Source: Adineta vaga (Eukaryota > Rotifera). Taken from it: a stretch of DNA of 64,000 nt. The stretch lies in assembly GCA_021613535.1 (NCBI GenBank), contig CP075497.1:13082001-13146000 (forward strand), written 5' to 3'. Shown one piece after another: positions 35,383 to 48,400 of this stretch (the first letter of the stretch is position 1; every line of letters begins with the position of its first letter). The notes beneath the pieces are model-generated. The model was given only the letters and a program-made list of their open reading frames with translations. It was not told where the DNA came from and did no database searches. The position numbers and the translations under genes were made by a program.

Positions 35383-35703
35383 TCATTGAATCAATGAAAC
35401 TTTTTTTGCTTTTGCTGGTCTACCTTTTTTTCTTTTTGTACCAATTTCTACATTTTTTGCCTCAGGTGGAGGTTTGCAATATTTTAATCTAATGGACATA
35501 CCAATGGTGTGCTTTCAAATATAGTTTTTCATGAATGATGGACAGGTGCAGGGTGTGGATGTGGGTGTCTTTGTTATATTCAGACCCACCCTTACCCTCA
35601 CACCCACACCTACACCCTCATCCTCAATATTACTTGAAGGTTGCATTTCCATGTCATTTTCAGAATCAGACATATAGTCTGCTACACGTTTCGATTGAGC
35701 CAT
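35383..35703 (-). pseudogene. SWIM zinc finger remnant of a transposase
   Basis: N-terminal piece 'MAQSKRVADYMSDSENDMEM', interrupted by a telomere-like block, then 'CTCPSFMKNYI*KHTIGMSI' followed by 'RLKYCKPPPEAKN' and the basic 'GTKRKKGRPAKAKK'. The C-x-C-x(n)-C-x-H SWIM pattern is complete except that the third Cys codon is TGA. Such fingers lie near the C-terminus of MULE-type transposases. The basic Gly-Arg-Pro segment is AT-hook-like. Confidence 0.6.
35550..35626. repeat. Telomere-like inverted repeat inside the SWIM remnant
   Basis: G arm 'cagggtgtggatgtgggtgt', a loop of about 15 bases, then C-rich units ending 'cctcatcctcaa'. It separates the acidic N-terminal piece from the SWIM core of the host frame. 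Confidence 0.6.
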
Positions 35704-36113
35704 TTGTATTAAATGAACGGATTATTATTGCCCTTTTTATACACGCATTGTTTTATTTAAATTAATTATTGGTCATTTCATCTAATTATCCCTCATTCAT
35801 TATATATATATATATTGCTCATTCAATATATTTAGTGCTCAATTAAATATAAGTCTTAAGAAAATAATGTTAAATTGTTATCGAGTATCTTATTGTTATG
35901 GTCAATACAACCAGGACATCTATTTATATCCTATGTTAAAGTCTTTCGTGTTTTCTTTTACTTTGTTGTTGATTACTATATATATTTCGTTAAATAAAGT
36001 TAAAGTCAGTTATGTTCTAACGAACTATTCACTAACGTCTCTGTATCTTTATATAGCGAGCATAACAAAAAACAACACACAGTGCAGAAGAGAAGGTAAA
36101 TTTTTTTCTTATT

Positions 36114-38127
36114 ATGTCAGCTGAAGATTTATTTGTATTGAGTAAAACTCTTTACAATGATCGGAAATCTGGTAAATATGAATATTTTATTGAAATAATT
36201 CGAAAGAAGATAAATAATCGTCTATTGATAAATTGACTAAAATAGAAAATCTACTTGACATACATATATTTTGCTCATTTAGATAATAAAACAAAAATCA
36301 AATTTGAATGATACCACGACATTTTCAATCGATAATACAGAAGAACATCTTCTCACATTGTCATCGTCACTCGAACACATTTTGATGATTTATCTGATGA
36401 AATTCTTCTAATAATATTTCATTATTTATCACCAATTGATGTACTTCAATCATTTTGTAAATATAACGAACGTTCATTTAATTGTATTTGAAAATATCGA
36501 CAAAATATTGATTTAAGTAAATTATCTTATTCAGATTTTCAATATATTCTTCCATTACCTATAAATAAATATTATCAACTAACATCATTAACTATTTGAA
36601 ATAATTAATTCATCAAATTTTATTTCTAATGATATTATTTATCTTTCATTTATTCAATGTTCAAAATTTAATCTATATAATATTAAATTACATTTGAATA
36701 AATTTCCATTCTTAGAATCTTTATGTATTATTTCATCGAAATCCAATGATAATAATAATAAAATAACAACTATTGATTATGATATGATTGAGAAATATCA
36801 TCAATTTTCATCTTATAAATTAATAAAACTTGAATTAAATATAAATAAATGTCTTAAAAGATTAACAATAAATTTGCAAACAATTGATGATCTTATGATT
36901 ATTTTTGATGGATTTATTACCAAATTTAATTTTTCTTAATGTTATCATATGTTCTAAAACGACATATAATCAATCATTTAAATTTGAGAATTATTCAGAT
37001 CGATTAATGTTAAATTTAGTCGAATTTCATTTAGAAACAAATGAAAATATTCTTAAATCACTTAGTTTTTTACAAAAATTAATAATTAATATTAAAAATT
37101 GGTCTAATAAAGATGAAATTTCTTTAAGAAATATTTACCTCAACTTCATTATTTTTATTGTTCAATTCAAACAAAATATACTGATGATATCAAAGTAAGA
37201 AGAAAATCTAAAAATCATTTTTTCTGTACTCAAAAAGTCAGTGCGTGTTCGACCGTCTTTGTTAACACGATAATTTTCGACAGGAAAGTCAGACTGTCAT
37301 GAAAATTTTGTATACAGCTCAATCTCATTAATATCTCAGTCGAATTCAAAGATGAGTCTGTTCGGAAGAACCATTCCTGAGTTATTAGAAATACACCTTT
37401 TTCAGTACATATAACTTTTGGATAAAATCTGAAATTTTCGCATTTATTTATTTAGATTTTTTAAATCATTAGAAAAATCTTGGGCAATATGTTATAATTC
37501 AATATGTAATCATATTTATACAATTCCTTGGTATTTTGAACATTTAAATTTATTAATGTTAGATGAAAATGATTTAGAAAGTATTTGTTTAAATGTTAAA
37601 TATTTAATTGTTGATAAACAAAGTGAAAATCTTTCACAACGTCTTCCAAATATTTAATCTCAACAGAATATATTTCATCTCAAGAACTTCATCAATTTCG
37701 TTCTCTTAAACATTTAATTATCGATAATAAAGAATTAATATTTCCATTTTTATCAAAACATATTAATAAATTAACATTATCAACAAGATTAGAAATATTA
37801 AATCAATCAAATATTTACTTAAATGTTCGACATTTAATTGTAAAAGAGAATGAAATTGATTCATTATTAAAATTAAAAAGTCGTGTTAAATGTTTTCCAA
37901 ATCTTAATTCAATTGAATTAAAATTAAATGAAAATAATAATTGTCTTAATTTGTTACTTGATGGTGAACATTTACCGTATTTATTTTTACTTAAAACAAA
38001 TTGGATTGGAGAATATAGATATTGTTCAAATATTAAAATATGGTTATCTGCTCATACACCTTTGAAATATACACCATTTTCATATTATACAAATAAGGAG
38101 AATAATTGTTTAACTATTGATTTATAA
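36114..38127 (+). pseudogene. F-box/LRR family pseudogene
   Basis: Starts MSAEDLFVLSKTLYNDRKSG. After a likely intron comes the F-box 'HFDDLSDEILLIIFHYLSPI' followed by 'DVLQSFCKYNERSFN' (near 36390-36490). Long Leu/Ile/Asn-rich repeats follow to 'NNCLTIDL' at 38127. Stops or frame changes occur near 36490, 36597, 36938 and 37655. A plausible intron runs from 37195 (gtaaga) to about 37455 (ttatttag). The A+T content is extreme. It belongs to the same family as 18823-20719. Confidence 0.65.
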
Positions 38128-39876
38128 TCATTGTCCTTTTTTTCTTCTATTTTTCTCTTCATCTCTGCATAGAATGAAATTCGTACTTTATCATCGTCGT
38201 GTGAACAGAGACAAACAAAGATTTTAATGAAAGGAAACAGTTACTTATGTTTATTGCACTTTATTCGAGAAATTCAATATTTTACTTTCTGCATTTGCAA
38301 ACGATCGGCTAATTAATAAAAGATTTTATTTTGTTCAAAGCTACACTATGCCATCTGCCCATCAATTTTAGCTTCAATGCAACAAACGCGTTAATATAAA
38401 AAGAGAGAGAAAATTAGATATCCGATCTCCTTATATTCTGTTCCATTTCTCTGAATCTCGTTGATTACTTCAATGATACTGCGCTATCACAAATCATTAC
38501 TCGAATTTTCCATCTCAATGCTTTCAGTAAGTAGTGATTTGTTGTGTTTGAACATTTTTAGAAATTTAATCTAAAACTTGTAGAATAATTTTAAATGGCA
38601 AAGAAAAAAAAAAGCAATTTAAGAGATATTATTTTATTATTACAAAGAATGTCTCTCACAGTTAGATAGAAGAGTCCATATTTATAAGAATTATTTTCTC
38701 TATTACATTGTACTCGGGATCGAACATCGGATATGAAATCAAATAAGAGCTAATAAGATTTTATGCAGAGAAGATTCTTTGTCATAGACACGATCATCAT
38801 ATTAATCGAAATCACAATGTTTATTGAACTCTTATATCATAACTCGGAATTTGTTCACATATAATTAACACATTCGATGCAATGAGTCTTACCACGGTGA
38901 TGGACCATATTTTAACAAGAAATTGAATAGAACACATCTTGAGGGTCGAATGCCGTGAAGCACACACCTATTCGATGTCCGCTTTTAATATATATTGGTT
39001 CTCAGAAATCGCTATAAAGCATCAAATCATAGAACAACACTTTCTTTTTCTTTTTTTATCAGACAGAAGGTTGCACTTATACAGTGTGACATCTGCTATC
39101 TGCCTCAGTATTTTTTAAATTATTTATTGCATAGCGTATAATGCTTTTCCTTGAAACAATCAAGACAAAGATCACAATATGAACAGAAAGTTTTTATTTT
39201 CTTTGCTGTTGCATTAATTTCTTCTCTCTGATTTTGTCGTAGCAATCAGAACTGCATCTTCGGACATATCGTGGTCATCATCGAGTTTGTGCTTCGTCTG
39301 ATTTTTAATTGTTATCTCATACCAGATGTTAGCTTTCAAAATAGTGCACCAAGGAGTACAGATCCCATAAGGGTGTTGCAAAGCTGAATAATGATTACTT
39401 CGCTTTTAGTATAGTTTTCCTTGTATATCAAATAGCTATTAACTCTTGTCGTCCCAAAATCAATCCAAATAGCACCTTTCGGTACCATTCTACAGACTAT
39501 CTGAGACTATCATGCAACGAATTGAGTTCACTAAGTGAGCTATAGAGCTCTTTTCTGTATTGGTTTCTTTTATACAAAAGGAGAGAGAAACAATAAATAA
39601 GATTCTACAAAGAAGAGAACGATAAATAGCCAGTAGAACATAATGCAAAGATCAGTCAGTACATTTATTAGAAGTTAAAAATGAATATCTTAAAGAAGTT
39701 TTCTAAGAAAACTGAATCGGATCAAATTTATTATATTTTAACTCATTGTTTTTCTTCTTTAATATTTTAAGTAATTGTGTATTGGTCGTGATGTCCTTGG
39801 AAAGTTGATGGTTTCAAAAGGTGTTTCGATTCCGAAACAAACTATTCTGATTGTTTAGTTCTATTTATTTTTTATC
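38128..39876. other. Long intergenic stretch, no supported gene
   Basis: No protein-like frame on either strand and no recognisable repeat or RNA gene. It separates the F-box pseudogene from the multi-unit receptor locus. Confidence 0.4.
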
Positions 39877-42711
39877 ATGAATTTTAAAGCTCTACTTCAT
39901 TGGCTCTATGAATGGTTATCTACTTACAATCTTTTTATACCTGAAACAGATGTGAATGATGATGATCAAGAAGATTCAGTAGCTGTTGTTCGACACCAAA
40001 GATATACTACTTGGTTATACGTTCTTCTCCTTTTGAGTAAGTAAAACGTACATTTGTTTTTGGAAATTAGTATATATAGAAGAAATAAAAATAAAAATAT
40101 CTGATGATTAATCAAGCAAAAAATGATTCTATGATGATTTCAATGAATTTGACCTGTTTTTCTTCTTTTAGTATCACTCTACGTTATTTTCTTCATTTCT
40201 TTCACAAGACCTTATCCTCGAACGATTATTGTTACAGATGTGACACCATCTATCTTCAATGAATTACGTCTGAAATATCCCACAACTCTTTCATGTCCAT
40301 GTTCAAAAACTACAATACCATTTCAAACTTTTGTTTCTAATTCTTTTACATTTCATCCTATTTGTTCGAGTGTTTTCGTTGATCAACAATGGATCGAAGG
40401 ACTGTATTTAATCAATGCAAGTGACTTTGGAGCATTAGACTTTCGTACGACGGCTCATTCTCAGGTAAATGAATAGATGCTATTGAAGAAATCTCTATTT
40501 TCACTAGAAAGAAGTTTTAATTACAACTGGATCAAAAGTTTTAAATGCCTGTCATCTGTGACTACATCCAAAGGAATTTATAATTAGAATTGTACAAAAA
40601 AGATTAATTTATGAAAGACTTCACTAAAATTGTTTTCAGTGATAAATCTATGAGTTTTTATTAGCTCCAAATTGATAAGATATAGAACGTATACTTTTAT
40701 ATCAAGTGTATTGTAAGAATTAATATGTTTACTTTATGGAGACCCCTCCCTATATAACCCCAGACATTGGGAGAAATCGTATTTTTGAATTTCGAACTGA
40801 ACTTTTACCTATAGAGAGATCTGAATTGAACTATAGCTTTCGGAAGAAAACTGAGAAGTTTTTAACACGGTCTTTTTAAGATATAAACTTGTACGATATA
40901 AATCCTTTTTTTTTGGTTTTTATCTGCACCACATGTAATGTCTACAGACAAAAAAATAATTGAAATCAGAAGAAGAAGATGTCGAATGTTTATGTACACC
41001 GATCTCGAATCGTGTCGTCTATGATAAATTGATGAGAGCTCAACTGTCATATCGTCCTAAACCGCAATTGAATCTAACCTTTAACTTTCTATCTAAAATA
41101 TTTTCAGCTTTTCTACAAAAACATCATAACTTATAAGCAAAGAAGACAGATACTAAGCAAATTAAGAACTATCATATGGCTTTTTTTTATAAACTGCTCA
41201 ATTTATTCATTAGAAATGAGATCATTAAGAGTTTGATGGTCATAGTAAAGTAAGTCATTGAGAATTAGAGTTATACAAAAATGTATAGAATTTTCCCGTA
41301 AATCATTGTGATTCGCCGCGTATTCTACTTTAATATTTCTAATTCGAAATAATTCTTTTATTTGACTTTATTTTGATTTAGTTCAAACTTTTATCAAATC
41401 TTTGTTCATATTCTAAAGATACAATATCTCAAGTACAAAATGATCTCAACAATACAGAACTTGTCAGTGTTGATCTTATGTCTGAAGAAAATATTCGAAA
41501 TGAAGTCGATGCCATTGTTGAACTATTGAGGGACAATGTTGCCTCTCATATTCGTTCCTCCTTAACCTATTTAAAAATAATCAATCAAGCAAATTACTTA
41601 ATCACCTCTCTCAATACAAAAGCAATCATTTCATATGATAGTTCTAAACGTGAAATTATCGGTCAATGGCTAATTAATTCTGCTATTTCATTCGAAACAG
41701 GATGGGACACGCCTGCTTGTATCGACATAGTTAAAGTTCCAATTAAAAATGCTACTTTTCTATCACCCATATATTTTAGCCTACTTTCGTTTGAACCTCC
41801 TTTTCTTGCTCCTATTACAATTGTGAACGGGTTCTTTGCAAGTTGCACCACACTTGAAGCACTTCTTCCAAGTACTCTCGATTGTTTATATGATATTAAT
41901 TGTATTGAATTATTGATCGAATACTTTCCATCACTCAGTCAAGTATGTATCTAGATTGATGTATTCCAACGTCAAAAACGACGTCTTAAACGATGTGAAA
42001 CGGCTAGAAATTTCTACTGTGATTGCAGTGGGTGGTGATCGTAAGCCGTGCGTAAATTGAACGATACAGTCTATGTACGACCGTTTACGGTTACTTCACG
42101 GCGTATACAGGTGCTGTTCACTAGTGACGACCTGCGTGAGAGATAGTTTTGATCACGATCATTAATGTTACACTATTTATAGAGTAGAGCTGTGTAGTTT
42201 TCTGAATATCTGACTCGGTAATCATAATTGAGACCAAAAGAAAAAATGCCGGAAGCAAAAATGAGTGATGATGAAGTAGATTTCTACTTCCATACATTTT
42301 CATTTCAACATATTTGTTTTCCGATATTTTTATTCTCGTGTTTACTCCTTACCTCGATTGTGTAAATGATAAGAGAAAAATTCTTATCTAGATGCAATTG
42401 AATTGGACCAATTCTGTTCTACCTGCAAAACAAGAAAATCTATCCTTGGAAGATCATTTACTTAAATTTTTCGTTCAAGAATCGTTAATCAAAATAAACT
42501 ATTTCGATTACTTTAATCAATGTGCTCCCGTATCGCTGCTGTACACTGTCAAGCACAAATCAACTTTTCATATGGACTTACTATGTTAATTAGTTTTTAT
42601 GGTAGTCTCATTATTGTACTTCGTTTTATTACGCCAATAATAACGAATCTCATATTGAAGTTGAAATTCTATTTGACAAACAATCATTTGAATAGAGGTA
42701 ATTTGTTTTGA
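39877..42711 (+). pseudogene. Ectodomain unit 1 of a multi-unit membrane protein (one frameshift)
   Basis: Exons by splice consensus and phase: 39877-40036, 40172-40464, 41382-41942 and 42392 to about 42710. The protein starts MNFKALLHWLYEWLSTYNLF. TM1 spans the first junction ('WLYVLLLL|ISLYVIFFISF'); the ectodomain shows 'LSCPCSKTTIPFQTF', 'HPICSSVF', 'TTLEALLPSTLDCLYDINC' and 'YFNQCAPVS'; TM2 is 'YGLTMLISFYGSLIIVLRFI'. This is the same domain as tandem copies 1-3, strongly diverged, and here split by introns. A one-base shift near 42560-42575 breaks the frame between 'KHKSTF' and 'SYGLTM'. The last exon donor (AGAG|gtaatt) matches in phase the acceptor at 42753, so unit 1 may run into unit 2. 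The 917-base intron (40465-41381) is unusually long and appears empty. Confidence 0.65.
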
Positions 42712-42753
42712 ATATTATCAAAATAAAGTCATTCTAATTTGTAATTTATGTAG

Positions 42754-44898
42754 GATTTACTGAGAATTGTGGAATATTTTTACACAAATTTCGGTCGTGG
42801 ATAATAAAGTTGAATTTATTCAAAGAAAAAGAAGCTCGAACAGAAAATGATATAAAAAAACAAAAGATTATTACATATGTCTATTTGATCCTGAACCGGT
42901 ATGTTTACTTCTTTTTTGGTCACTGAAACCTACATCCAAGATAGGTTTTTCGTGGACTTTCTGTTAAAAAAAGATTTTAAATTATGTTATGAGCGATTTG
43001 AGTTGCAGTTCAATAAGATTTCGATTCAAGAAAAAGGGGACTTTGCTCCTACCTTAATCCTTTTCTATGATCTTAAATTCTTAGTTATCATAGATATTCT
43101 AATTTGGAATAGTCATTCAGTTAAAGACACCATTGAATTTTGTAAACCGCAGTTTCTTTTCTTTGTATTACTAGGTGCCATGATTATTGTTCTTCTCTTC
43201 ACTTCTCAAAGTAGTGAAACGACTATGATAACAATAGAAAAACCTTCGTTTACTATGTACAAAGAATTGCAAGCGTCATATTCGAAAACGTTGACATGTC
43301 CCTGTTCTAGCATTAAAATACTTCATCATACATTCATTTCGTTGACTCCAAGATTACATGAAGTGTGTACAAGTGATTTTGTTAGTGATCGTTGGATTTC
43401 AATCTTGAACAAAGTCAAATCAACTCGAATAGCTGCAGACTGGCGTAGTAACGCTTTTTCACAGTTTCAGTTGTTGTCAAGTATTTGTCAACTAGCTAAT
43501 CAAACGATCGAAAATGCTATTACTCACTTTATCAATCAATCCTTCATCAGTTCAAGTGTACTCAATGAAATTGATTTTGATATTCAATTAAATTCAACTC
43601 TCAAACAACTCTATCAATCAACAATCATCTATTTTCGTCTACTGACTGACACAGCACTACTTTTTTTAAAAGTCGATCAGCCGTATGCCGTAATACCACG
43701 AAAGAATACTGAGAATAGCATTAATTTTAATCCAAATCTTGTTGAAAGTATCGTCACGAATGAAATGAACAACGAAACATTAGTAGAGGTATGTCTATTT
43801 TTCAGATGATAAAGAGGGGGAGTTGTTAGGCCACAAAACTCATTTGTCAACCGACTAAAAATGATTATTCTCAAAATTGAACATGAATGCTCGGATTCGG
43901 TGTATATCTATTCACATCCTCAAATTGTTTTAGGCTATGAAGACCTAAAAGGAAGTTTCGTAAATACGATACATCTTTATATTATACAAATAATCGAAGA
44001 AAAATTCGAAAGAAATTAATTTACAGTTTGTAGATTACAATACTACGGATATTATGTGAATATTTCTTAGTATACAACTACCAAGTATTATACTGAGTAT
44101 TCAATCACTGGAATAGATAGAAAAGTCCGTCTGTTGTGATCAAAAAATTACAGAGGAAGCATTGCACCCTCATACCCCGCCCCTCCGCGGTTACGCCACT
44201 CTAGTTCTACATGACAAAAGTGATTTTTTTACTATTCATTGATACACAAACATAGTTTTTTGCTTTGTTTTTTAGTTGGGTTTTCGTTTTACTAACAAAT
44301 ACGATCAATTCCGCATCAATCATTTGCGTTTGTGCTACAAATCCCAATTGTCATAGTGCAGTTGCTATTTACGATGTTTCTCCTGACTATGAAAGTCCAA
44401 TAATCAACATCGATTTCATAGTACCTGGCTGGAATGCAGGTTGTTTTGTTACTGATTTTCTTTCGTTCTCAACACTTGAATGTTTCTATTCGTATTCAAC
44501 TTGTTTATCAACTCTCAATTATCACATAAAAGAAATATACTTTAAAACTGAGCCAAATCCATCATGGTTTGATGTTCGCCCTCTCGTTTACAATCGAATG
44601 TTAAGTCATTTTCCTCCAAACACAACAATTGCAAAGATAATTAAAGATATGATGGTTGAAACATGGAATCCATCGTCTTCATACAATCATTATTATAAAG
44701 CATGTGCACCAAGTTACTGTACTTATTCTCGTGTAATTCGTACAAACGGTGTTATCGATGTGTTTTTAAAACTGATTTCTACGATCGGTGGGATTTCTGT
44801 CTCCTTACGTTTTATCACGCCTAAACTGATCGAATTTGTTGATGCTTTATCGAAGTTTAAGTTTAGACGACGACGACGACAACAACAACAACAACAAG
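42754..44898 (+). pseudogene. Ectodomain unit 2 (frame problems)
   Basis: A linker exon (42754 to about 42898, 'NCGIFLHKFRSWIIKLNLFK') leads to TM1 'GAMIIVLLFTSQ' after the acceptor near 43174 ('tgtattactag'). The ectodomain begins 'LTCPCSSIKILHHTF' then 'LHEVCTSDFVSDRWI'; the first part ends at the donor 43791 (GAG|gtatgt). After 44275 the family sequence 'SIICVCATNPNCHSAVAIYD', 'NAGCFVTDFLSFSTLECFY' and 'YYKACAPSYCTYS' resumes, followed by TM2 'LISTIGGISVSLRFITPKL' and a poly-Arg/poly-Gln tail. Two problems: the linker-exon phase does not match the next exon, and a one-base shift is needed near 44300-44330. The final donor (CAAG|gtaatt) fits the acceptor at 45114 in phase, giving '...QQQQVRLGLYDRL'. 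Confidence 0.55.
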
Positions 44899-45114
44899 GT
44901 AATTCTAAATATGTTAACAGTATCTTTCAAGAGAAGATTTTACAGTAAAATTAAGCTATAAAATACTGGCAACTCAATGAAAATGATCAAAATTTTGAAC
45001 ATCTCAGTTGAATATCATCATAGATAAAAATAGATCTTCCTATTTCTTATTTATTTGACAAGCATTTACTTCATAAGAATAAAATTTATCGAGTTTTTTA
45101 TTTTTTGTGTACAG

Positions 45115-48100
45115 TTCGTTTAGGATTGTACGACAGATTGAAAATGATTGTACGGCGTTTGACCACGTTGATGTATACCACTGTCGTTAATTTAAACATC
45201 TTCCTTCTGCGAGATTTTCGAAGTAATATTGATCGAATGACAGCTAATCGACTTGGTCAGTGGGCTACTCGTCTGTACATCGTTTTGTTCACCATCGGTT
45301 TTGCTATTCTCGCATTATATACCACAATTCATCCTCGACTTCTAACGAAAAATTTTGATAAACCGTCTCTCAATCGATATAATCGTCTTGTACATGTTTA
45401 TAAAGATCAATTGGAATGTCCATGTTCACGGATTGCACCTACACACAATAAATATGTTGACATTCAACCAATATTTCATGAGGTAAGAAATTATTATATT
45501 GAGGATCCGACCTCGGAGTCTAAATACTTCCTGAATATTTTCAAGCGAAGTTTCCTCTAAATTTTATTTTGTTTTTCCATGTAAACTATATGTTATAGAA
45601 GAACACATTGAACGCAGTAACATCCAAAAACATACTTTCTATTCGATCAGACCGACGTTTGTTTTCGATTTCTTTTTCTTTTTTCTTGATTATAGATTTG
45701 TTCCAGTCCATTTGCTTCAGATGAATGGAGACAAAATGTCACAATTAATCTTATTCCGGACTTATCTCTTTACGATTTATACGACTATCGCCGTTTTCTC
45801 TCGGCTCATTTGCAATTTCTTTCTGGTTTATGTGAACTTTCTACTGAATTAATTCAAAACTCTGTCAATCAATTTCTATCGTCAGTACTTGTCACTCGAC
45901 GACTTCTATCAGAAAAAGATTTTCGCACACGTCTTCATGTACAGATTGAACAAAGCAAATCCAATGGTCCTACTACATTTAGTAATCTTTTCTTCTTAAT
46001 TCGAAGTTTATATTATGGAAATAATCTAATGTCCACTTATGGAACAAATTTTCAGTATTTTAAACTTTCAGAATCATTTGAGAATGTTGCATCGATTCGA
46101 ACTATGATTTATGACAATAATTGTAGCTGTGGATTGCATTCAAATTGTACAAGTCAAGCAAGTTTTCTCATAACAAATTCTTCTCATCCTATTGAAATCA
46201 AAGGTTTGAAAATCGGATGCACACCAAGTGAATCATTTCTTGCATCAACTCTCGAATGTTTCTATGATATTTCATGTATTAATCTTATTCAAGAATATAC
46301 AAATTATACAAACAAAGTAAATGTTACAACTATTCCTATTCCTCTTCTCCCGACAATGATCAATCAATCATCGATCAATACTACTATAGCTGAACTTGTC
46401 AACAATCTGTTCATTGAAAATTGGACAACGACAATGAATTATTCATCCTATTTTGAACAATGTTCTCCTGTGTTGTGTTCATATACCTATTTTCAAGAAT
46501 TCAATTCTTTGTACACGATTACTCTTCTGTTTGGTTTACAAGGTGGTCTCACCATCGTTCTCAAATGGATTTCTCCTAAAATAATTCAATATTTAACAAT
46601 AGTATATCAATATCGTCAGAAGAGAAAGAGACGTGTTCAACCTGTTTCCTCTGTCGAAATGATGTCTACCGAGAGTGTTGCTGCAGTTGATTCCACATTG
46701 ATATCTACTAGCACAACATCTCTGTATGTCAATCTTTATTTTCATTTTATTTCTAATGTACAATTGTTTTCTATAGAACGAATTTTCCAGTACGATGTTC
46801 TTTCAAACTTATTTTGAAATGTCTATTACTATTTATTTTATTGACAAGTCTCATTATATTTTCTATTTACTTTCTACGACAAAGAAATAATCAAGATGAT
46901 CTAACAAGTATGAGAATTGTTGAGCATCTTGAGGGTGTGGGTGTGGGTGTTCACAGAAGTTTTCTTTTGAGGAAACCTAAACATATCTTGAAACTCTTTA
47001 CTATAGCTCTCTGGATGAATACGACTATCAATGCAAGTTCAAATACAACAACAACTACTACGGAAAACAAAACAACACCGACTGCAACTATGACAACCTG
47101 TTTTTCAACGAGTGCGTAGATTAAAAATACTTCTTTTCTCGCTTATCATCTTTCTAGTCAATGGGAGAACCAAATCGAAAGTTAACGAGGAAATATTATA
47201 ATTAGACATCATTCTTTTCCCAAATGTATTTAACTTGAACAATGAAAATAACGTCGTTGTTTTTTCTTCTTCTTAGCATCAAGTTGTCAATTAAATTTTC
47301 AATCGATATCAATCGATGTACCTTGCGAACCGGAGTCAAACGTTGTTAGCGATTTCAACGGTGATAGTCGATTAGATATCGCTTTCTGTTGTACTCAAGA
47401 TAATAGCGTCAATATTCTGCTTGGTGATGACAATACAACGTTCAGAATACTGATGAAACATTTTTTAACTGATCGTATAGATCCAGAAGGCATTACCATT
47501 GGTGACTTTGACAATGACAGTAAACTGGATGTTGCCGTTGTTAATCAGCGGAACGATGGTGTGGTTGTAGTCTTTGGCAACGGTGACGGAAGCTTCACAG
47601 CATTAGTAGAGCTTTCAACAAACAAGGATATTACTCAAATTAGTACTACTATTGCTGATTTCAACAATGACACTTATTTGGATATTGCGAGTATTAGTGT
47701 GAAAAGCGTTAGTGTATTTCTTGGAAATGGTGACAGAACGTTTGCAATACCAATGTCATTTTCGATTGGAACGGGTATTCCGTCATCATCACTTGCCGTC
47801 GGTGCCTTCAACAGTGACAAATACTTAGACATAGCTTTTGTGGATTTTTACAAACATCAAATTGGCCTATTATTTGGATATGGTAATGGATCTTTTGCAG
47901 CAAGAAAGACGTTCTTTATCTTAGGTGCTATGTCTCCACTTGAAATGGATATCGGTGATATGAATGGCGACACGTATCTAGACGTTGTTATCTCTAATTG
48001 GCTACAGAACACTATTATCATGATGCACGGATCCGAAGATGGTACTTTGGGTGCACAGAAGAATTGTATCCTAAGTGGTGAATCTATATATCACACAACA

Positions 48101-48400
48101 ATTGCTGTTACTGATGTCAATGGTGATGGTCACATGGACGTCGTTCTCGGTAGAATAAGGCCACACGGTGTAATTGTGTTACTTGGACAAGGAAATGGAC
48201 GTTTTGAAGAGCAAACCATATTTACGACTGCTGAATGGAACGATCTACCATTGGAAATTACTATTGGGGATTTAAATAATGATGGTTGTCAAGATATAAT
48301 CGGTACGAATAGCTTTACAACTATTGTGCATATTCTTTTGAACACATGTCAATGCTGCGTGCCAAAGATTCTCGAGAGAACTTCTTTTGTACGTCAATGA
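45115..48400 (+). CDS. Ectodomain unit 3 joined to a seven-repeat FG-GAP propeller
   Basis: Exons 45115-45482, 45696-46723, 46777-47111 and 47277-48400; all junction phases agree. Order: basic leader; TM1 'LYIVLFTIGFAILALYTTI'; ectodomain ('LECPCSRIAPTHNKYVDIQP', 'NCSCGLHSNCTSQASF', 'SFLASTLECFYDISC', 'YFEQCSPVLCSYTY'); TM2 'LLFGLQGGLTIVLKWISPKI'; a Ser/Thr linker; TM3 'CLLLFILLTSLIIFSIYFL'; a Thr/Asn-rich stalk; then seven FG-GAP/VCBS repeats carrying the Ca-binding DxNxDxxxD loop ('DFNGDSRLD', 'DFDNDSKLD', 'DFNNDTYLD', 'AFNSDKYLD', 'DMNGDTYLD', 'DVNGDGHMD', 'DLNNDGCQD'). The propeller would be extracellular, as in integrins. A G-rich telomere-like stretch is translated as EGVGVGVH within the TM3 exon. 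The phase of the first exon implies an upstream exon, possibly unit 2; if independent, the ATG at 45141 is a candidate start. Confidence 0.8.
46928..46950. repeat. Telomere-like G-rich stretch inside a coding exon
   Basis: 'cttgagggtgtgggtgtggg' plus three bases. It is a half-block without a C arm, keeps the reading frame of the TM3 exon and adds Gly-Val repeats. Confidence 0.6.

Larger units (their letters stand above)
35142..35854. mobile_element. TIR DNA transposon remnant (MULE-like)
   Basis: The left end 'cttgtatttatttgagcaat' and the reverse complement of the right end, 'cttatatttaattgagcact', match along about 45 bases, continuing through 'atattg.aatgagcaata'. The GAGCAATA motif recurs subterminally (near 35155, 35177, 35211, 35234). 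Between the ends lies a minus-strand SWIM-finger remnant, which suggests a Mutator-like element. The size (about 710 bp) is far too small for an autonomous copy. Confidence 0.6.

Noticed and set aside
44150-44215. GC-rich 'accccgcccctccgcgg' segment as a regulatory element
   Set aside because: It resembles the transposon scraps near 23300 and sits inside a gene intron; nothing else supports regulation.
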